Positions 57,831 to 64,000 of a stretch of 64,000 nucleotides of DNA are shown piece by piece. The notes under the pieces were generated by a model. The model saw only the letters and a list, made by a program, of their open reading frames with translations, searched no databases and had not been told where the DNA came from. The position numbers and the translations under genes are program-made. Every line of letters starts with the position of its first letter. Position 1 is the first letter of the stretch. Origin of the DNA: Dermanyssus gallinae (lineage: Eukaryota; Arthropoda; Arachnida; Mesostigmata; Dermanyssidae); contig QVRM01004832.1 in the NCBI GenBank assembly GCA_003439945.1, positions 62,001 to 126,000 of the forward strand, read 5' to 3'.

Positions 57831-58863
57831 TTTTTTAGATGAAATCAAACACTTGGCCGAGAGCCAATATTTAAGCCAAAATGATTGCCAGAAAAGCAAT
57901 CGTTAACAAAATGTTTGCATGGCGCTTAGTACGTAAGCTTAACCATGTACAACCCGATGTCTCTGCCGCAAAGGCCGGCTTGCAATAACCTCCTTCCGTA
58001 ATGTCATTAAAGCCCCCTGCTAAACGGTGCGTGGATATATATATATATATATGCTCATCACGTATATGCATCAAACATTCCCAAAACTTTCTAAAACAAA
58101 AACAAAATATATCAATATTGTAGACACACAAACATGCATTTTATAAGAGTTGCGTACACAAAATAGGTTTCACAAAACACCAATCGAGTGCGAATGCAAG
58201 CTATATAGAGAATCGTGTGATCTGTATACTTCAGCAGTGCTGATACCGCTGATGAGGATGATGTAGGTAAGCTGTACGTATGTAAGGTGTGTCAACCAAA
58301 TGCTTATGAATATTTAAATATTTAGGCATACAGAGCCAACGTCAGTAGTTCAGCTTGTGGCGCATTCTTTAATGGTTGAGTTTATGATGAAACCCATAAA
58401 GTAAATAGCGGGTGACAACACTTATCAGGGGTCATGCTTCCAACAACTGCTTCAACATTTTAGTGAAGTTTATAATAGCTGTGCCATCTGGTTCTGCATT
58501 GTCTACCAATAAAACATCTTTCCATTAAATCTTCTACGGAATTCCAACTATTCTAAAAGCTTTCTTCATAAATGCGCCGAGAACCTTTGCGTTTCATGAG
58601 TGTATCTGCACCTTTACGGCAGCTTAGTTGGTGTAGCCCTTTAGAGTTTCTGGTTTTGTCACGGGAGTTGCAGCTATTTGGTCCCACACTGATGTCTTGT
58701 GCCTTTGCGTTGTTTGCATGCCTGATTTATGGCCGCACGCCATACATTTTCTTCACTAGGTATTCGGCAAAGGACCCGGACCAAATCAAAGGCCTCCCTT
58801 GCTTCTAGAAAGGCTAGTCTTTTAAAAAGCTTCCTTGTAAGCTGATGTTCAGGACGTCGCCTG
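57831..58863. other. Unassigned sequence with (TA)n and repeat D
   Basis: A (TA)n lies at 58034-58052. Repeat D follows at 58053-58105. The rest holds nothing recognised. Confidence 0.4.
58053..58105 (+). repeat. Dispersed repeat D, copy 3
   Basis: cacgtatatgcatcaaacat and cccaaaactttctaaaac match the copies at 1254-1310 and 24443-24490. It is preceded by (TA)n, as in copy 1. Confidence 0.48.
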
Positions 58864-59175
58864 TTATAGAATACGCCTGCTGGTTTTACCGTGAGCGAAT
58901 TATTTTTTAAACATTACGACCTAAGTAAGACTTTTGTCCGCGACTCTATTTGCTGAAAATTGCCTGCGCATACATCCACATTAGCTAAGTCGAAGCTTTT
59001 ACACCTTAAATTTTTGAAGGATTATAGAATACGCCTGCTGGTTTTACCGTGAGCAATAATTTTTTAAGCATTACGACCTAAGTAAGGCTTTTGCCCGCGA
59101 CTCTATTTGCTGCAAATTGCCTGCGCATACATCTACATTAGCTAAGTCGAAGCTTTTACACCTTTAAATTTTTTA
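58864..59175. repeat. Tandem duplication, 158-bp unit
   Basis: The unit starting ttatagaatacgcctgctgg at 58864 is repeated from 59022 with about a dozen differences, ending near 59175. No frame runs through it. Confidence 0.92.
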
Positions 59176-62100
59176 GCGCAGATCGCCAATCCTCCACTTT
59201 AAATTGCAGAATCAACCTAGTCTTCAATATGGCGCTGGCTGGACAAATGTCCTGGGGTTTTCGACTTTATCTGTCTCATTATCACGCCCCTAAGCATGAT
59301 GCTTGAAAATCTAGTTTGAGAGTCGTGAGGCGCATACTATCAATTATTGGTAGATACACACGGTTCCGCTAACTAAGCTGTACTTTAAAATGCTCAGTTT
59401 GTAAAAAAAGATTTTCCAAAGTAGATGCTGTGACCGCAGTCCGAGCCTGCTCTGCTTGAAATGAGGAGCCTCTGGGCCGCTCGTAAAACAGGAAACGTTT
59501 TTAACCCACTCTAGGTTTTTGTACGTCTTGCTGGTGATGGCGAGTTTTGTTTTAACTAACGTTTGATGTGCGAGTTATATGAAACGATTGCATTAGCAAG
59601 CAACATGGCCCGTGCGGCAGAACGCGATGCTTCGCCAACTTATTGCCCACTTAAGCCACACTGCACAGAATCGCAGATATTTCTTAAATAGGCTTCTGGC
59701 GGCTGAACTGAGCGCAAGTTTTTTCACCTAATTAATATATTCAACGTGCTTTCTTACACCCTTTATTGACGTAAAGTAGGTATAAGCAATGAGCGATCCA
59801 TAAACTTGGTCCGTGACTGTCTGGCGGACAGAGAAAACCTGGGGACCTGCGGGAAAAGGCCAAGGGGGTCTAATTGGCCCAGGTTTCAGCACACCAGCGC
59901 ACTGAAGAATATTTCCGGAGCATGTAAAAAGTCGTGCGTTGGGGGAGATCGTCGTGCACACGACGTCATCAGCGGAAAAATGGCATTAGATTGTTAAAGC
60001 AACTATGCCTCCAATACGATCATGATGTAGCTCTCAGGTCGAAAAAGCACAGGCAAGGCGCACAGAGCACTATATAATATATCGTGCGTCAGGTACTCCT
60101 CAATATAACTATATAAGATGTGCCAGGCATTCCTCAAACCTCTTACAGGCGAAGAAACCAATAGGTTTATTTGCTCCAAAATCTCTATTTGCCCGGCTTC
60201 TACGTTCTGGCGTTCCTTTGCAGCCACTTTCTCTTTTGCGGTTCGTCGCGTGATGGTCACCTGTTGCTGTTTTATTTGCTGTCTAATTGTCTGCTGGCTT
60301 TGAGGCATAGGGTGTGGGGGCGATGAGTATCGGGATAATCTGTATGGGTGATCCGCATCTGAGTTTCTCAAACATTCGTTCGCCAGCGGCGACGCTGAGC
60401 CAACATGTAGGGTAAGCCTAGATGTGATGTGTATGACCACTCCAAAGCAAAGTTTTTCGTTTTTCAATAGCGTTTTGCGTATGGCCTATATTGGGCTGTG
60501 CGAGGCACTTAACTTCATTTTACATTATGCTTTCTGTTGCAATCGGGAGAAATCCTCTGTAGATCCTAGTTGGTCACGACACCACCTGTCGTCGCAAAAA
60601 AATACAATTTCCGGCATCTCTATCCGACAGTGATCATTTCCGCAGGTTGCCAGCAGGCTAACCCTCCTTATTATCGTTTTATTCAATATATTTTTTTCTC
60701 ACATAGCCTAGCGTGCCTCGTTCCCATAGCTTATATGCTAGGGCGCCTAGGCTCCCAGGACAGATCTCTCGCATTGTGTTCTCTCTCTCTCTATCTCTAT
60801 CACTTCCTCTCTCTGGTCGCCTGCCACAATTCCGTCCAATGGCGGCGACGAGACTGGTATTCAAAATTGATGACACGCTTGGACAGAGCACGCTGATCTG
60901 CGCGCACGGAAGCCTACTCTTCGGCTTCTACCACGCGTGGCAGTTGCTCTAACAGTAGCGTAGATAGGCAGGTATGTAAGTAGTGTGTGTAAGCGGTGTG
61001 TAAGTATTTAAGCAGGTAACTGTCGTAGACTGAGATATAAAAGGTAAATTTTCGTGTGTACTTGCTCTTGCAGAATTGAGCCTGGCAGGGTTGGTTACTG
61101 TTTGCTTCGGCCACCCGCGATGTGGACTTGCGCGCGCATGTCAATGAGGGCAACTTTTTGGAGATGGATCGCAGGACCGCATCAACGGCAACAAAGGCAA
61201 AATTGGTCTGTTTGAACTGCGAGAGTTGTATTCGGACTTGCAATACAACTTGGTGGTGAATGCAGAACGCAAAGCTAATTCTACTGAATGCGTGTATTTC
61301 AGCGCCACCAGTGGGGATTGGTTCGTTGCCTAACATTTTACTGGCTCTAGACAAAATCTGGCCGCTTCTATTTCAGTCTGCATCTCTGCGTATAGAGCTT
61401 TCCGTTAGTATCATAGCCCGACTTATTAGCGTAGATAAAGAACTCACAGACGTGAGTAATCCAGCCTTGAAGTTGGTGATAAGGAATTTGCGGGTAATGT
61501 TAGTGCCGCAGATTTATATATGGGCGGGTCAAAAAAGCCATGGTTATACCGTCCAACGTATATGGATACGTCCGCCATAAGGTTTTTGCGTAGTGGGATC
61601 ATTTGAAATGAATTCGCTGGCATAGATCTGAGTTCGAGTTCACTGCAATGGACACGGTCACATCGTGTGTTTACACGCCGCACTATGGCTTGCGTAAGTC
61701 GGTACACATACAGAGCAAGCACTGTTCGTGTGTCTCTATTGACTTTACCGTCTGAACGCGTGTTGTAACCCGCAAACAACGCAGCTAATATTTTGATAGC
61801 AGATATATTAATCAACGTTCAACCAATGAATAGGTTCGGTCAGAATTAATCAGATTAATTAGCATTTCTGGACAACGCTATTTCGATAGCGTTTCCTTTA
61901 AGTCTGCAACCTGTTGACTTTTTAACTGTATATAATGCTAGTTCAGTAGTGTTGAAAGTGTGTTGTCACGAGTGTCGTGTACATGTCGTCTTTACTTATA
62001 AGGTAAACAAAAAGTATATGATGTGTACTCAATTTATCCTGTTTGTTAAATGCTGCTTATCGAGTATAGGTTCATTAACCGTAAAACAAGGGAACGAAAT

Positions 62101-62288
62101 CATAACCCGATTACCAATTCAAGCTCAACGAAGCTGACAAAAGATTGTGTAACAAAGTCTGACGACCCAGCTATCTTACATTCTCTTTGGTTTTGTTTCT
62201 ATGAGTGCAATCCTAGGAGTGGCCAAGCAGTTTTATCTCTTACGGTAGCTAGAAATCAGATTTATTCCGTACGGTCGGAATGACACAG
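59176..62288. other. Unassigned region
   Basis: No gene was recognised. The frame at 60003-60467 (minus, 154 codons) has a Gln/Lys/Arg-rich, possibly coiled-coil middle. The frames at 60914-61354 and 61444-61815 (minus) are featureless. A (CT)n run lies at 60780-60812. Confidence 0.35.
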
Positions 62289-63196
62289 TCAAATCACTGC
62301 AGGTCGCTTATTGGTCGCAAACTTCACGTTGCGTATTTCCCGAAACTCCCTATATACTGTGAGTACGGCTTCACTAAGAGGTAGTCCGTCTAGGGCAAAG
62401 TCCTCTGTAAGGGTTCGTTCGCGACATAGTTCAAGAGCGAATGTAGCAGAGGCGTTTTTGGGTAGACCTAGCACGCGCTTGATATAAAGTGCCTTTAAAC
62501 GGTCTAGCCTTTTCAGATCGCTTACAGTCAGAAAAGGTGCTATTGCAGGCAGGCCGTATCGTATAATAGGGGCAATTTTTAGCCTCAATATGTTTAGCGC
62601 TATCTTCAAGTCGATATCTCGAAGTTCACCGAGAAGCATGACAGTGGCTGTCGCTTTGGCTAGTATTTTTTCGACATGTCTGCTAAAAGAGAGTCTTGGT
62701 GTCAGTGTAACGCCGAGATAAGAAAAGTAGTTGACAATCTCCAATGCAATGCAATTAATTTTGATGCGGCGGTCGGCTGCGGCGTATGCCCCTCCTCGGC
62801 TAAAGCGAAGGACTTTTGTTTTATCTATGTTGATTGTTAGCCTGTTCTCTTTGCACCAATTAACTGTTATGTTTAGGAAATACTGCAGGTGTTCACGCGA
62901 CTTTGCAAAGATGACTAGGTCATCTGCGTAGAAGGCGTGCGCAGCTTTTGCATCGCGTAGAAGATCCGATAGGGTTGCTATGTACATTATAAACAGGAAT
63001 GGGCTGGCAGGATCTCCCTGGGCCAATCCTACCGTTTGCGTTATGGTGTCGTTGATATAATGATCTCCGTTCTTAACTATGATGGAGTTATAGTGAAGCA
63101 TGTCCCGGATAAGGTTGTACATTGCTCCGCATATTAAAAAATGGTTACGAATGATTTCTAAAAGACGGTCCCTTGGAACAGAGTCAAATGCGGTCT

Positions 63197-63199
<3 letters not shown>
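62289..63199 (-). pseudogene. LINE reverse transcriptase, 5'-truncated
   Basis: On the minus strand the reading runs open from the (TA)n at 63200 to the stop at 62289 (about 300 codons). Blocks are FKTAFDSVPRDRLLEII (motif A, Asp kept), TVGLAQGDPASPFLF (motif B), AFYADDLVIFAKS (active site, both Asp kept), then NRLTINIDKTKVLRF, YFSYLGVTLTPRLSFSRHVE and a long C-terminal part. The RT half is therefore intact to its stop codon, the least damaged LINE ORF in the window. Everything upstream of motif A is missing. The subgroup is uncertain; it differs from the 23, 44 and 57 kb pieces. Confidence 0.85.

Positions 63200-63245
<46 letters not shown>
63200..63245. repeat. (TA)n microsatellite between two retroelements
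   Basis: A pure TA array. On the minus strand it is preceded by the family B retroelement piece and followed directly by the LINE RT. Confidence 0.97.
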
Positions 63246-63248
<3 letters not shown>

Positions 63249-63269
63249 ACATGGTTTCTTGACGCAGGC

Positions 63270-64000
63270 TCGATTTGGCTAGGGCAGAAAGGGGAGGATT
63301 GCCCGTGCGCAGCGAACGTAGCGAAACGCAGACCGGAGACGATGCGCAGTGTGGTATTGTTCAGCCTCGTCCTCAGTTTCGGCGAGGGAATGACCTGAAG
63401 CTATTTGCGGCACATCGGACCAATGGCGGTTTTCAATCGTCCCTGCTGCTGTTATTCGTCTGGCAATCACCTGCTCCTGGATCGACTTAACTAATTGCAA
63501 GTCCAAAGCCGAATGTAAAATGCATTTAGGCAGTGGACCCCACTTTTCTTTTCGTAGTAGCGGCAAGCTTGACTCATTTGGGTGGTGCAATCTCTTACAC
63601 CGACTCACACTTACAGTGTCGGTGTTTTTGAGAGACCCGAGGTAGGCAAAAATGGCAATTTGCGAAGCCAAGCGAAATCCCATTCCAGTCTGCGGACGTC
63701 GGAAGCGAAGCTTGTAACCACGAGATTTGCCTAAGCTGTACGTTTAGGATACTCTGAAGGGTACTTTGCAAGGTTTTTCTTGACGACGATTGAAGCAGGT
63801 CCGATTCGGCAAATACTCGTGAGCAACGCAAGAGGTACATCAGCCTTGGAGTTGGCAAACTTACGCGTAGCAGGTAGAGGGCTGGGTAAGCGTCCAAGAG
63901 TCGTAGCCGGGAGCACTGCCAAATAGGTTCAGAGCCTTTTTTAGTTAACGATAAGCCAATAGAGTCATCGAGAATTGGCGCCCCTAGAAGCTCGAATTCG
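63270..64000 (-). pseudogene. Retroelement fragment, family B copy 2
   Basis: The minus strand, entering from the window end, reads LLDAYPALYLLRVSLPTPRL, QSILNVQLRQISWLQASLPT, ASQIAIFAYLGSLKNTDT and DLQLVKSIQEQVIARR. These match the RT thumb and linker of the element at 35098-37639 (for example LLDAHPALYMLRVSLSTPRL there). Frameshifts are present near 63690 and elsewhere. The homology ends near 63290, before the Cys/His cluster, so the endonuclease is missing. The element continues beyond the window. Confidence 0.82.

Noticed and set aside
58864..59175. CRISPR-like repeat array
   Set aside because: There are only two long adjacent units without spacers, in a eukaryotic context.
60003..60467. 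154-codon minus-strand frame with a charged, coiled-coil-like middle
   Set aside because: No recognisable family, no clear start context and no neighbouring exon; kept only as a note in the region entry.

Overview
The window looks like intergenic DNA from an animal, most likely an arthropod. The evidence is mariner (DD34D) transposons, R1/CR1-type LINE fragments, tRNA-derived SINE-like repeats, many (TA)n, (GA)n and CAG/CAA microsatellites, and no operon-like gene packing. I could not identify a single intact host gene. Almost everything recognisable is mobile DNA in various stages of decay.

The main components are as follows. (1) At least six pieces of retroelements that carry a reverse transcriptase (RT) and, downstream of it, a Cys/His cluster and a PD-(D/E)XK-like endonuclease. 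Four belong to one group (family A: 1-620, 9690-11316, 13400-14070, 26180-27062) and two to another (family B: 35098-37639 plus strand, 63270-64000 minus strand). The RT active-site box is LDDG rather than the usual ADD. (2) Two copies of one mariner family of irritans type (11331-12580 and 27192-28481, both minus). The second has perfect 28-bp terminal repeats and a TA target duplication but a dead transposase. Remnants of other mariners lie at 32492-33600 and 30880-31050. (3) LINE remnants at 23160-24206, 43233-45060, 47880-49275, 54989-57830 and 62289-63199, most of them scrambled, inverted or internally deleted. (4) Three tRNA-like SINE families (called here SINE-A, SINE-B, SINE-C). (5) A foldback element with about 200-bp arms (25307-25888), a 37-bp near-perfect hairpin (24575-24656), a 158-bp tandem duplication (58864-59175) and other small repeats.

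Between the mobile elements lie long AT-rich stretches without recognisable content, and several GC-richer islands full of CAG/CAA/GTT and GA repeats (about 1.3-2.3, 4.3-6.0, 8.2-9.3, 19.2-20.8, 21.5-22.4, 40.3-42.2 and 46.0-47.3 kb). These might be promoters, 5' untranslated exons or enhancers of neuronal or developmental genes that lie elsewhere, but nothing in the sequence proves it.

A recurring structural theme is that (TA)n arrays sit exactly where RT genes are broken (9.6, 57.4 and 63.2 kb) and next to the mariner ends (12.58 and 28.48 kb). The best candidates for something under-described are the LDDG-box RT-endonuclease retroelements, the foldback element, the long hairpin and the SINE families. 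All assignments come from reading the sequence by eye; no database search was run.
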